Part shown: positions 33,336 through 55,519 of the stretch, in pieces
Position numbering within the stretch: the first letter of the stretch is position 1
Layout: every line of letters begins with the position of its first letter
Assembly: GCA_034769895.1 (NCBI GenBank)
Contig: CM068367.1
Span: forward strand, 319,423,986-319,487,985
Length of the DNA stretch: 64,000 bases
Source: Magicicada septendecula
Taxonomy: Eukaryota; Arthropoda; Insecta; Hemiptera; Cicadidae
Reading direction: 5' to 3'
The notes under the pieces: model-generated
The model's database searches: none
The model's input: only the letters and a program-made list of their open reading frames with translations
What the model was told of the DNA's origin: nothing
Translations under genes and position numbers: made by a program

Positions 33336-36300
33336 TTAATAGTATAATAATTATAAGTTAATTATACAGTAACTACTTAATAATAATTATAAAGTATCCC
33401 ATTAATACCTTTATTACGTATAAATATTATTTGTCTATATTGTCATACATGTAGTGTAATTTCTCGGTGAGTGCGTAACTGTGATGCGAATATAGAAACT
33501 GTCCAATTCCGGTGGTTAAACTTAAGTAATGACAAGAGAAACACACAAGATATAAAAATGACTGGAGAACGCGGGATAGAAGAATGACGGGATTTCAGTA
33601 ACAACAGCATTGGAAAATTCATGGAGGTTTACTCGGATCTGGCGCCTTGAGTAGAAGACGTCACGTTTCATGTGTGGTAGTCACGTATGCAAGGAAAGCT
33701 TGCAGCAGTGATTACAGGCTGGTTCTCAAGGAACTGGTTTTTAGATAAGGCATATGTGGTCTGTAGTGAAGGGAGAGATGTCGGTTTAGAGAATTCTATT
33801 CTAGGGGGCCTTTAAGATAATTCACCGTTAAGAAGAGCATTAAGGAATGTTCGCTGTCTAGAGCTCCTTAGTAAACGACCCCCTGTCTATGGACTTCTTG
33901 CATATAAGCTTATTAAGGGTTTTCAAGAGGACAGCAGTCTCTGTTGGATGGAAATCATAATGTAATGTAACTATTAGTGAGAGATGAGAGAGGAGGTGTC
34001 ATGAGGCACGAAGTCCTTTTAGAAGACCCACCACTTCTCCCAGTATGGTCTATTCGGAGGCGGAAACAGGCGACGGCAGCATCACAGGTGAATAAAATCT
34101 ATTAATACTATAACATACGCTGTTTTTTAAAGGTGTAATTAATGACGCAATAAATTAATAATCGCATCATTACTGCCACATGGAAGTCGATTGACATACC
34201 ATTCCTGCGGAGATGGTAACATTCAACTACCTTATTGAAGTGAATGCACCCTAGAGAGTGTCAAAGATTGCAGGAATGTGACTGCGCACTGTTATCCTAT
34301 TACTGTTATAAGTTACAGCTTCTATTTACGGGAAGGAAAATACACTGCACATTTAATATACTTATATTTTTTTATTTTTTTATTTTAGGGGACGCGTGAG
34401 TTTATTGCAGCGACCGAATCCTAGCGAGTAGACGAAAAGTGGCAGGACAGTCTCATCACTTTCTCCCTCTCTCATTTACTCACTGTGGATCAGCGTGGCT
34501 GTTGACAGACGTATGTTCTCTCTCGAAAAGTCTTTTCTGTATTCATGTTTGATTCCGTTGTTATACAGTAAAAACTGCTCACTTATCTCACAGTAAAAAA
34601 TGAACAGTTATTTCATTCCGTGTACCATGCCATTAACACTACAAAGAAAAACGTACTAGCATTCGAGTACTTTCTTATCCAAAACACACAAACTCACACA
34701 CACTCACACACATATGACCATTATGGATGAATTTTTTATAAATGACAGCTGTTTTATTAAACAGTAAATAATAATACTATTTAATCTAATTATATAAATA
34801 TTTAGGCTACTGTTTATTTACTGTTATACAAATAATCTAAATAGTTACGAACACAACCAGGTAAAAGCAATTACATATTAAAATAATGAAGAATTTTTGG
34901 AGAGAGAGAGACAGAGAAAGATATAACCAAGCACTTTCACACACTACGCTAGAGAAATTATAAAATTATATTGCCCCTTATTAATTGGTAACAGGGCTCT
35001 GTTCTGCCACTTTTGGCAATTAACAGATTTCTTAAGTGACAGTCTAGTCTATTAAACAGCATATTCAGAATAATTATGTCAGACATAGGCGTTCATTATC
35101 ATTTTGTATGTTTAATATATTTTTTCTCCATTATATAGACTATGACCAGCTGTTAACAAAATATTATCTACCATTAAATATATTTACAAAATACACAAAT
35201 GTGTTTGCACGAAAAATTAAAAAAACTTCTCTATTTTGTAAAATATACTGTACAAAATATTCAGGAAGTATTCAGACAGTTCTGTAAACACATAGTATTC
35301 AGCAGTATATGTCAATCTGAATACCTTTTCGTGTTCCTACTAACAGAAAATACAATATTTTTTCATGTAGCATAATATATTTTCTGTGCATTGGTCATGA
35401 ACGTGGATGTATGTGAGATAATACTGTCAGGCTGAAAGTAACAGCGCGATTGGCATGCAGCAGGTCTGTAAGAGGAAATCATTAGTAAAATCTTACAGTC
35501 AGTTATATGCACGACAAGATTATTTTCGTCTGATAGATAACAACAAGCACTCACCTTTTACAAATGAAAGGTTAAAGGTAGTTGAAAGGTTTTCTTGTTT
35601 TGATTAAAATACAACCTTAACATAAATTTTATTTGATCTCAATGTGTTATAAAATTATTTTAAAATTTGATACATTTTTTCACACATTTACCTCGGTAAA
35701 TTGAAAATGAAACAAACTAATGTTTTAGTTCTATCATAGTTTCTTACACGTCATACATTGGAGTTTACTGTAGTCCTGCAATTTTATATTTTCATTCAAT
35801 GAAAACAGAGCTGCTACCGTATCACTAATGTAATACTCACAGAATCACTATATCGTAAAAACCAATATGGTGCTACTATTGTAGGCCCTACTTCTGTCTG
35901 TACAGAATTGTACAATAAGCCTATTGTCGACAGTATTGTGTCCTTGAGACATAACGTACGTATGAATTTATTCCAGAAAGAATTTTGTTAAGGCGTAATT
36001 TTAACTAGGGGCGTTTCGGCAGTTGGAGCGGTCTGGAAACCGTATTGGACGCGCATTGATTTAAAACTCCTAACGTACAAAAACTAATTGATGATGCATG
36101 GAAGAACAATTCCTACAGACAACAGACAGTTTCGATTGGCGGGGCAGTCTGAGAACATCTATAATAGCACGGAAGTGGTTTAGGGGTTAGGCAGGATAGT
36201 CCATCAGTCCGATTTACGTAAATCGTTCGCCACACAACTATGGCCAGCACCACGCTTCAGCCGACCATTGTTATCCCAGGATATTATTCCACGTACTTAT

Positions 36301-36845
36301 TTCTACAGTGTGGATCGACCTGGGCGCTGATAAAAGGCACCTTGATTTTATGGTATGAACCAGGTTATCTAGATTAGAACTCGGGCGTCATACCCTCTGC
36401 CTACTAAGTCCAATAAGTCTACTGACCATTTAAGGTTAAAAAATTAATTAACTAAGAGCCACATATAGGCGTACCAGTGTAAGGAGACTGCTAATGTAGG
36501 CTCGATACGATACAGTTTACAGAATCGCAAGCAAAGCCTTGAAGCATTCAGCCTTGACACTCAAACGTCATTGAATTTTATAATCATTAACATTTTTACA
36601 ACTAAATAACATTTTACAGCGTAACGATAATATCTTTTCACTTTTGATCTACACCGGATTAACATTTTAAAAAATTGTGATGAAATCTTAATAAGCTGTA
36701 GCTATTACTATTGCTTACTTTCATATCCTTCGTACTTTGTGAGAAACGTAAAACTAATTTAAAACTTAATTTGACATTAAACACCAACATTTGTTCATAA
36801 CTTAATTCGGCTAAAGAATGACACCACTCTCGACAATACGACACG
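33336..36845. other. No gene recognised
   Basis: AT-rich. A short open stretch 34001-34087 (29 codons from an ATG, reading MRHEVLLEDPPLLPVWS) ends at a possible donor CAG|GTGAAT; this is too short to call. Elsewhere there are only low-complexity A/T tracts. Confidence 0.5.
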
Positions 36846-36854
36846 CTTTGTGCC

Positions 36855-36920
36855 GGAGTTTGAATTTTCCCGGCGCGGTTTGAAAGCGATCAGTGCCGCC
36901 AACGCGCGTAGCAGCTGTGC
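36855..36920. promoter_or_regulatory. Possible promoter-like CpG-rich patch with E2F/CHR-like sites
   Basis: In AT-rich surroundings this patch has several CpGs and the arrangement TTTGAATTTTCCCGGCGCGG followed by TTTGAAAGCG: two TTTGAA (CHR-like) hexamers flanking an E2F-like TTTTCCCGGCGCG. CAGCTG follows near 36914. Such clusters are known from cell-cycle gene promoters. No linked ORF is identified on either strand, so this is only a candidate. Confidence 0.3.
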
Positions 36921-39410
36921 CCATCTTAATCGCATTACAAAGATGTGATTACCAAGACCGGCAACGCAATCTAGCAGGCTTGGTCAACTGTATCAGCTGT
37001 TCGTTGTACGGTTAGTAAGCAGCTTACCAAAGGTTATGATCGGCAAATCGGAACAGGTCGATTTTATGTAGGATAGTGGGACCGAAGAATCCAGGCATTA
37101 TTCTCATTCCTTCGCCAACCTTCCAATAGAGTGTTCGATGGTCTGAGGGCCCAGGGTTAAGTGCTTCGTAGATCTTTCCATATAACTTCGTAAGCCAGTA
37201 AAGGGTTTTCAGGTGAGGCTCAATTATGTTATTCTATGTTCAATTAATGATGGATTATGTGTTGTGTGTAAGTGTGTGTGTGGCCCAGACGTCTGTAAAG
37301 CCTATTTCATTGTAATACCTTTCTATCGTAAAAAAGATTTACACGTTACTTCCGGTCTGGAAATGTGGTGACATTGTATTTAATTGTCTTTTGATAAAGT
37401 TAAAAGTAAAAAATTAAAAAGCAATGACTATAACTGGATAAAATAAACCATGCCAAATTAATAAGAGCAAATAAAGTGTTGATAAAAATTGTGACAGTGT
37501 GTGTGGTGTCTGTGTTCCGAGGCGAGAGAGTGTATGGGTGGGTGTATTGACTGACGGCTAATCTCCAAATAAAAATGTTATAGGGCCCCCGCACCAGCCG
37601 GGAGAAAGGGATAGCAGAGATAGTGACATCAACACCGGTCACTATCCGCAGAACAGTGCATCGGGATGCTCCCCGAAGCCGTCAAACCCAGAAATACTCA
37701 TCCTACAGAACACCGAAGGACCCACATCTGCCCGCAATGAGACTCGCTGGAGATTCACCACACTCTAAGGACCATCTGCAGCACTCATGGCACACTGGTC
37801 AACATGGTACCCTTTGAGTTCTGCAACAAAAGTACAGGTGGGAGCGTTCTAATTATTATCCTTCAGTCAACAACAACTCAATAGACAGGCCCCTGGTATT
37901 CAGGTTAAATATCTTGTTAATGCTCTTAAAGAAAATGGTACAAGAACTCCAACTGTTTTACATAAAACTGTAACTGATTATTTGTAATAACATAAATTAA
38001 TGTTCTTAAGGAAAATGGTACATGATTATAACAGGGTGTCACATGTTAGCACTAATAAAAAATTGTTACTTGTTACAAGAGTGTTTATTGCAAATGCTGT
38101 CACTCTGTTTGGGCTCCAGCACACTTTTCGCTTCCTCTAGGCCAAGTAGACTAGTTATTAAATTTTGCGTAACGGCCTAAGTGGCCGTTACAGCTGATGA
38201 CTCCAAGATGTAGACTGTAGGCCTATAGTTGGTGAAGTTACATGAATGATAAGCTAATATCTCTATTTTGCTGTACGAGGACAAGAAGTGGTGCAATACG
38301 CCTCGAAATATGTGTATCAAAATGAACTGTGATAGTATAAAATATGTGATAGTATTTTCAAGTTTACTGTGAATTTTAAGCAGTTGTTCGAGAGTTGCAA
38401 GACAACTGTGCTCAAATTTAAAAGAATTATTATAAAAAATTTCTAAAAAAAATTATATAATTTTATAAAACTTTGTTTAAAAATATATTGAGAGTAACAA
38501 ACAGGTGATTATGAATAAAAAAGGATTTCGACAATCTTCAACAAACTCCAGACAAATTGAAAGTGTACAGCCCATACGCGTGAATACAAGTTTCTTCATA
38601 GTTTGAAAATAACTCATGCGAATCGTTGTACACGATAAAACTAAGAAAGTAAACAAAAAAAAACTAAAAAATGTACACATTAAGACTTAGAGAATTATCA
38701 GAAAATGGGTAACTAAGAATTATTTTCTGCTATGACATTCACGGAAATGCTTATTACAAGGACAGTTAGTTACTTGTAAAAAAATAGGCCTATTAGAAGC
38801 TTACAAGTCTCATAGTAATGTGTAAAGAAAAAAGGTGAACATGAAGAACTTGTGGTAGACGTTGAAAATATCACACAAGGCTGACACTAAGTCACGATAT
38901 GGAGATAACCGGAAAAGAAGGAGATAAGTAATAGACTATAGCCTATGCGGTCAGGTTGCTTCCTTGCACTGTTACTCAAGGCTATGTCTGTAATAATTTC
39001 TTAATCAATGAAGTACTGAATTTGAAGAAAATATCATGTTTACACTGAACTGCCAGTGAAGGCATATCATTACGTGTACGGCATGCTTCGACACTGTGTG
39101 TGTGTGTGTGTGTGTGTTAGTTCACAGATCAGTGGAGCGCGACGAGCATCTCTCTATATTGACAAGGTGACTGTTCGTTCAATATATCTCACATTCTAAA
39201 CACAATATAGGACACAACACGCTATTACACATGTCAAAGCATGCCGACTAGCTTGTCACCATCTTCCTCTTCACTGCAGCCACTTACATTTTTATTATTT
39301 ATTAAGAATTCAGACCGAAGGACACAATATAAATTGTAACTGAAGACTAGTCATACTTTATTTCATAAAATTTGTGTGTGTGTGCTCATCTTAGTTAGAT
39401 TCCGTTCCAC
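36921..39410. other. No gene recognised
   Basis: A GC-richer stretch lies at 37560-37820, where a 64-codon plus ORF (37623-37817) has no recognisable motif. A perfect 9-bp-stem hairpin GTAACGGCC-TAAGT-GGCCGTTAC sits at about 38169-38191. A (GT)n tract lies near 39096-39118. Confidence 0.5.
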
Positions 39411-39422
39411 CCTCTCTCTCTC

Positions 39423-39453
<31 letters not shown>
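39411..39453 (+). repeat. (CT)n microsatellite
   Basis: About 20 CT units with one CCC interruption, followed by imperfect C/T-rich sequence to about 39535. Confidence 0.95.
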
Positions 39454-39454
<1 letters not shown>

Positions 39455-41988
39455 CCCATTTTCTCTGTCCGTCTCTCTCTTTCTGTTTTATTTCTCTGTT
39501 TCTTCTCTGTTTGTCTATCTGTCTACCTGCCTCTTTAAAATTTTTGTCTACATTCTGTGTAAGCTTACATTTGTATTTGCGCCTGTACGTATATGTTAAA
39601 TTTAATAAGCTTGTGTCTCCTAAACTTCCTAATAAACTTTAAAAACGACATACTAATACTAAGAACATTTGGGAAGATAGGATACCAAAAAGAAGGGTAA
39701 GGAAAAGCTGGGATGTAAAAATGTTATTAAAAAGGTGAAACGATAATAATAAATATAATTAATGCTTATGTAGCGAGTTGTTTAAAATTAAAAGCGTACA
39801 TTAAATTACTATTATATTGTATATTGTAAAACGATAAAACAAAAAAGTCATTAATGAGTACTAGATAAAATTTTATAAAATGTACCTCTACAAGTGATGT
39901 TGTTATGGCACAATTTCAACGTGGAAGAAGCAGTTTTTGAATATGTATAACATTACTTTAAACTGAAAAGCAATTAATTCAAATTAGTTTATAAAATAAA
40001 TTCATTTCTTCTTCTCCCTGGCTTCTAGACCTGTCATGTCGTAACGTTTAGACTTTGCAGTTCAGTCGTGGTCTCGTGTATAGACATACCTCCTATCCAC
40101 ATAATGTTGGGTCGTCCTGTCTTAGTTTTTGTATAGGTACCCAATGTATTTGTGTATGTGACCAAACCAACAAAACTTTTCCTTACAGTTGTACGATATT
40201 AGTTTCCTCCTGTTACTTTCTTAATCCTCTTATCCTTATTCTAACAAGTCTAAAGACATAGCTGACGCTTAGAAATTCATTTCAATTATAAGAACATATA
40301 GTTTACGTATTTTATGTATAATCACGTGATTTATAGTTACGTGATTTACCACTTTTCAGATCCGTACAGCATAATATTTTCTACTTCAGTGTTACGCTAA
40401 AAAGGATTTTTTACAGTTGTCGAAATTCTTAAATTAATTATCGATTTTAGGTTTCCTGTTTCTCTTTTCCCACTGATGATCATCTAAAGAGACGGGTTTT
40501 GAAGATAGATCTGCAGTTCGTTACTTGTAAAAGTAACATAATGTAAAATATTTCAAGAGACAGTTTGGAATTTTTTCATTTAAATAAACATTTCTCTATT
40601 AAAGTAACTTTTCCTGAGAACAAGTTATAGTCTAAGATTTGCTGGAAAAAAACAATATTCATGTGCGACGGGCGTGCGCCAACAACAGACTAAATATTTT
40701 CTAGGCAAAATATGCTATTTTTAACGATGTTCCGAGTTTCTCGAATAACAAGCTGGACAGAATGAGTAATGTGTAGTTCACGCCAACTGAATCCGTGGAT
40801 GTCCTTAGGCAACGTAGAGAGAACTGTGTTTTCGCAGCCAGTAAATACCAAACACCAGTGTTCCAAGAAGGAAATACACCCTAATTAACGCTAGCAAATC
40901 AAAATTTCTTAGCGTTAAATGTCACATTAGCAAGAGTTGAAACAGCAACATGAACGAGTAGACTTTGAATGTGATTATCAGCGACCGTCAAAACCAAATT
41001 AGATACGCCTACAAATACGGTCACTTTAAAGTAATTAAAATAACAGCTTCTGTTACTTCCAAAACACGTTTTATGATATCAATAGTGTTATTCGATGGTA
41101 TCTCTACAGTGCACAACAAAAGAACGTTGTGGATAACACTTCCGCATTATACAATAAGGATTCTGTGTGCGTCTTGGGGAGGAGGGCGACGCACTTTGCA
41201 TGTACTTTGTCACAGTTGCCTTATTAACATAGAATAAATACTAGAATAACGTAAACGTACACCAACCTTTGTTCTCGCGAATGTAAATAATTCTTTTGCG
41301 GGAAAACATGAGAAGAACGTTTATGAAGAGAAAAGCTGTTAACGTAATATAGAATATTAAGCTCTTTATCTAGATTAGGTTCAAAAGTATTCTTCATTCT
41401 GGTTCTGAAAGAGTATTTTTGTATACAGTCAACACTGTGGCTACTTGGTACAGTATTGGTCTCTTACGTAATGTGGTACAGTGAAGCACCAATTGCTGAG
41501 AAGTTAAGAATTAAAAACTGTACCAAATTTTTTAAAAGCATCGACAATATGAAATTAATGCACACGAAAGGAAACTGTCCAGAAGGGGGAAAAGAGAAAA
41601 CTTCAAGCACTTGAAATACTTGAGAAGAAAGGAAATGAAATATTTACGAAGAGCATGACCATGAGGGACGGAGAAAGCAACCCATACAAGAGAAAATCTC
41701 AAAACTGAACCTATTTTAGAATACATTGGAGGGAAACAGTAAAATAGTTGTGTCATTTGAAAAGAATGAACGGGAACATGAGGGAAATTCAAATACAAAA
41801 AAGATGGACAGAGGAAGTCCTGGGAAAGCTGGGATAGAACAATTGTAAGAATAATCGTAAAAAGGGAAAAGTAAGCCTATATCAGAATCGAGTGTTGTAA
41901 CTAAAGACAAGAAAAGGTGATTCAAGTTTTTGAATATTTGTAAAGGCTCTGGAAGGTAAAAGGTTTCTGATGTTTAGTAAAAATAAAA

Positions 41989-41990
<2 letters not shown>
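39454..41990. other. No gene recognised
   Basis: AT-rich sequence. ORFs such as 40965-41237 (plus) and 41532-41798 (minus) carry no motif I can identify and are most likely chance. Confidence 0.5.

Positions 41991-42065
<75 letters not shown>
41991..42065 (+). repeat. (CTA)n-(TAA)n compound microsatellite
   Basis: About 12 CTA units change abruptly to about 13 TAA units, i.e. a C-to-A change propagated along the array. Confidence 0.95.
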
Positions 42066-42067
<2 letters not shown>

Positions 42068-42508
42068 GTTACAATGAAATGAGAAAAGTTGAAAAATAAA
42101 GTTGAGAAAACAGTTACAGTTGAAAAATAAAAACCAGATATCCGGAAACTTGTTGAATGGTTAGTAGCCTACACATTTAAATATGTTAGCAGACGTAATG
42201 TACTAGAGTGTGTCAAATAAATCTGTTAACATAGTAATAGGCCTATAAATGTTCCGACATATAAAAAATCAATAGTAATAGTTGAAATTCAACGAAATTG
42301 TAATAATAATAATGTTAGTGATAAGATGAAGTAAAAGAAGAATAAGGATAGAGGAATCCAAGGTGGAAGAATAGACCAAGAGCCAAGGGAGGCGAGGCGA
42401 AATCACAGTAGAAGAGAGAAAGGCCAGACGTCTTCTTTAGTAGAATGAAAGCTTACTGGAAAATGAGAAAAGAACAAAATGTCCGCGGTCCCAAGTGAAA
42501 TTAATCGA

Positions 42509-42629
42509 GAAGAAGAAGAAGAAGAAGAAGAAGAAGAAGAAGAAGAAGAAGAAGAAGAAGAAGAAGAAGAAGAAGAAGAAGAAGAAGAAGAAGAAGAAGA
42601 AGAAGAAGAAGAAGAAGAAGAAGAAGAAA
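42509..42629 (+). repeat. (GAA)n microsatellite, 40 units
   Basis: About 121 bp of uninterrupted GAA; poly-Glu, poly-Lys and poly-Leu ORFs are its translations. Long GAA/TTC arrays can form triplex structures. Confidence 0.97.
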
Positions 42630-43019
42630 ATAGAAGGAAATCAATGCTTGTTGGTCAGCATTATTACAAAAAAATATATAAACATGAAATAAACTACCGT
42701 TTCCAAACAAAAATATCAAACAAACTTTAAAAATATGATTATATATTTAATTAAAAACGTTTTTGTATTGTAAACTACGTCGTTTTTTATTGGAGTTCTA
42801 CTGTTTATTTAAGTGATGTAATGTTCCCCGCCAGTAAAACTATATTAATACTGCATCAATATTTCATTTTCTAAGCAAAAAGTCATTGTTTCTAATTTAC
42901 ACTCTTGATAATTATTATCGTCCACTTATAAAGGTGAGAAATAGTTGGTAACCAGAACATTCTCTAATCTTCATAACAGAATAGGCTTAACTAACAGGAT
43001 GGAAAGAAAGAGCCCCCTT

Positions 43020-43260
43020 TCGTAAACGGCACCGTGAAGGTCTGTACTCGAGTCAGTTAGACGTACATCAGAGTGACGCGTGTCCGTTGTTATCTAACGT
43101 ACATCGCTGAGACAACTTGTTTAACGCATTCAGGTGAAACGTTAAGTGTTATCTAATGTATATCAGAGTGACATAAGTGACTATCTGATGTACACTAATG
43201 AGACATGGTTATTATCAGATGAACACGATTGTCATATAAGTGAACATCTGTGCCGTACTC
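43020..43260 (+). repeat. Degenerate ~50-60-bp tandem repeat
   Basis: The motif 'tatctaAcGTACATC..(A/C)TGAGaCa' recurs in varied form near 43062, 43095, 43150, 43180 and 43215 (for example CGTACATCAGAGTGAC, TGTATATCAGAGTGACATAA, TGTACACTAATGAGACATGG). Identity is low, so copy number and period are approximate. Confidence 0.5.
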
Positions 43261-43854
43261 GTCTCGTCCTCTTTGTTAGGCACAATAATTCAGTATCAAT
43301 GTGAACAATTTGTGGCAGCCAAATTTTATCGTCTTCCACTTAGTAAAATAAACGTATTCTACCATTTTGAACCAGAAGAAGTCTAGTGTGGATTAAAAGA
43401 AGTGATAAGCAGGGTTACAAACATTTAAGAATACCAAACAGTATTTAAATATTTATGAACTCTTTCTTTAATAATTATTTCTAAATTATTAATGGTATCT
43501 CAGGAAAACTGTAAAATAATTCAAACTGGCCTTAAGATGTACGATTATTCATTTCAAAACACAAATAAGGGTCCAAACTTGCATGACCGAACAAAGAACG
43601 AAGTGTGAGTCGACAACAAATTACAAAGTAGCGTGAATGTACTTTTTCACCATACACCGTTTTATTCAACGCTTGTGTACAATGGGTAAAAGATGGTCAT
43701 AGTTTCTTGTGGCGATAGACCAGTGGTCTTCAAATTTTAAATTGTGACGTCGCCGTATTTCTTGGAAGTTGTGGTATTCTTAAGTCTGTGAAAACCCAAC
43801 GTTATAAAAGCCGAGATGATTCACTTACATTTGATACACTCGATTGATTTACAC

Positions 43855-44150
43855 GGCGTGTCTTAAAAAATAATGAAACTGATTTATTAAATTAATTATT
43901 GACAAATTAAGTATGAAACAATTTGATTCCCTTGAAAGTAGTTTCCTTGCGGAGAAGCACATTCAGCAGTTGGTCCCACTGATTGAAACAGTACATGTAG
44001 TCTTTAAACAAACTGTCAGTGCCTTTAGGGGGTCTATTGAAATTTTTAAATTTTCTTCATACTTTCAAAATATCGGCCTCAGAGTTGGTTTTTCATTTTT
44101 GGAAAAGAAAGTAATTACTACCATCTTTGGCAAGGATTAAACGACAATAG
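43855..44150 (-). pseudogene. Possible mariner-like transposon fragment
   Basis: The edge GCGTGTCTTAAAAAATAATGAAACTGAT resembles the 'GGTGTGTCCCAAAAAGTAATGAGAC' type of mariner terminal repeat. The next 100 bp (TTGATTCCCTTGAAAGTAGTTTCCTTGCGGAG...CACATTCAGCAGTTGGTCCCA) resembles antisense transposase sequence seen downstream of that end in mariner elements. The other end and the D,D(34)D catalytic region are absent or unrecognisable. Confidence 0.45.
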
Positions 44151-53322
<9,172 letters not shown>

Positions 53323-53555
53323 TAAACCCTATTCAGACGCGGAAGACAAGTAATTTGGATAAAAATTAAACAATAAAATTTACCTCATTGCCTGAGCTAG
53401 CTTGCGCTCACTGCGATGTCATCAGACGCATTGTGATGAACAGTTAGAGGCTGCCTGTAATGAACTTGTAGTGAGCGAAAGATAAATCAGGCAATTAGGC
53501 AAAACATGAAAAAAATTATCCAAATTACTTGTGTCCCGCGTCGGAATGGTGTTTA
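53323..53555. mobile_element. 233-bp foldback MITE
   Basis: The outer 40 bases are inverted. The left reads TAAACCCTATTCAGACGCGG then AAGACAAGTAATTTGGATAA; the reverse complement of the right reads TAAACACCATTCCGACGCGG then GACACAAGTAATTTGGATAA. Complementarity continues inward more weakly (TTGCCTGA and GCGCTCACT/TCGCTCACT on both sides), so the whole element folds on itself. There is no coding capacity. Target duplications are uncertain because the outer edges are AT-rich. Confidence 0.8.
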
Positions 53556-55333
53556 TCAGTTCTTAATAAGTTTTTCTTTAAAATACAGGAATGTAATATT
53601 TTTTGTACGTATCCAGGATTATACTTTTATAAGTCGGATTACATTCTAATTTTAGTTTAATGTTGATCAAACAAATAAAATGAATTTGATACACCATTTC
53701 CAGTATCGCATACATTTTGAAAGCCAGAGACATCGATCTCACAAATTCTATTTACACTTCTATTACACAAAACGACTTCTATTACAACATTCCCCGTAGG
53801 CTACCTGTACAATTATCCAAAGCGCACTGTACACAAACAATAATAAAAGTCACCAAAATCAACTAATTACAGTACTCTCGTAATACAAGAGAACAGCTAA
53901 AAATTTGGTACTTTCACGATTACACTCTCTTAACAATACGTCTTACCACTTGGATACCTACAACTCAACTGTTTATGGCCTGCTGTTGCTCTTGTTTGGC
54001 GTAATAATGTTTGCAAGAATGTTCCAGGCTGCTGGAGAATAATCGGGCAGCATCTCGAAAGACACAGCGGATCGAGACTTTTTCACACAGTACGAGAACA
54101 TCGTGCTGCTTAGAAATACCCGCCAAATGTGTAAGCTACGAATTTTGGCTTCGGCGTAACAGTACATACAAAAGCGCATAAACTTACTCTTAACGTGTAA
54201 ACAAATGTTTAAACAGTCTGAGTACGAACACAGCTGCTGTCGATTGTTCAATTTCAACTTTTTCTTACGGAAAATGTAATTGTTCATAGCGGCGGAATTT
54301 GGAGTCTTTATAGACTTTTATATAAACGACTGACTTTAAACCCTTCTAGAAACATCACTGTTAAAATATATACTACGTTACTAAAATAAGTTTGGTAAAA
54401 TATTTTTTGAACCAGCAAATAACCTTTAAAACATTTACAGGCATTGCACAAATGCAATGCACAGAGAAGGGCTTTGAAAATGCTTCAATAAATCTAAAAA
54501 GTATATATATTTATGTTCGTTCACCAATCAATGAATTCATTCTTCATTTACCAATGTACAGATTATAAGTTAAATGTAGTCGCATTCATAAGCGAAGTTT
54601 TATATGTGTACTTCGTTATTGACAACAAAGACGTAGTTTCTATGGAAACTCGCCTGTTCCCATTTCGATCACGCACCAGCGATCGGCCGCAAATGTGCGA
54701 CACGTCCTTATAAACATTTTCAATGTTAAAAACTAAAACGAATTGTTATTTGATAATATTTTAATCATGCTTCAAGTATTGCCGACAAATGAGTAGGGCG
54801 AGTAGACCTATGAATTTGTTTAGGCCTATTTGATCGTAGGCGTACGTACTTTTCTTGAAAGATTTGGTGAGACCGATCTTAATAAAATCTCACCCTACTA
54901 TGATTGTTCTGTAGAATGTTCATCAATTACTACTGTCGCCCTACACCTGTTCGCAACGATAAGCCACATCTGTTCTAATCTAGGTGAGAAAAGACTTAAC
55001 AAAAAAAAATGATGCGATGGTTGATAAGAACCTACTTTTTATTTTAACATAGCCTATGTAATAATGTATTGCACTGTGGAAAATATATTAACCTTGCTTT
55101 AGATTTTGCTTTACAAAATGAAAGCTTGATATAGCCAAGTATCTATATTGCTTTACGGTTTCCTTATGCTTAACCATTTTCTGCGAAAATCTTCATTTAA
55201 ACATAGGCTAGAGTGTTATCAAACTAGGTTTCAGTGTTAACAAAGTACCTAAAATGGTGCTGCTGGGTAGGCTACAGAAACAAAAATTAATAGGCGACTG
55301 AGAAATAAAGAGAGAATAAAAACTGCATTAACA
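53556..55333. other. No gene recognised
   Basis: AT-rich. Near 54595-54652 the sequence TTTTATATGTGTACTTCGTT...GTAGTTTCTATGGAAAC resembles the segment 5283-5335 of the compound repeat (TTTTATATGTGTAATACGTT...GTAGTTTCTATGGAAAC), a dispersed fragment of that family. The minus ORF 53973-54287 (104 codons) is unassigned and may be chance. Confidence 0.5.
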
Positions 55334-55519
55334 TAACAATTAATAATTAAATGCACTTTCACTTGTGAAAAAACTTACTTTTTGTTATATCCTCATACGC
55401 ACGTTTCGGAGTAGTTTGCTCCTTCATCAGTGAGCTAACTACTCCGAAACGTGCGTATGAGGATATAACAAAAAGTAAGTTTTATCACAAGTGAAAGTGC
55501 ATTTAATTATTAATTGTTA
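55334..55519. repeat. Near-perfect 186-bp palindrome (83-bp arms, 20-nt loop)
   Basis: Arms 55334-55416 and 55437-55519 are exact inverted copies except for one mismatch I can see (near 55369 versus 55484). The 20-nt centre reads TGCTCCTTCATCAGTGAGCT. On the minus strand this gives CACTGATGAAGGAGC...CTACTCCGAAACGTGCG, that is, CTGATGA, a stem GGAG/CTCC, then GAAACG. The near-identity of arms implies a recent event or ongoing gene conversion. Confidence 0.92.

Noticed and set aside
42479..42730. Poly-Glu, poly-Lys and poly-Leu ORFs
   Set aside because: They are translations of the (GAA)n array in different frames.
53973..54287. 104-codon Cys-containing minus ORF
   Set aside because: No recognisable domain, ordinary AT-rich composition and no splice context; kept only as an unassigned open frame.
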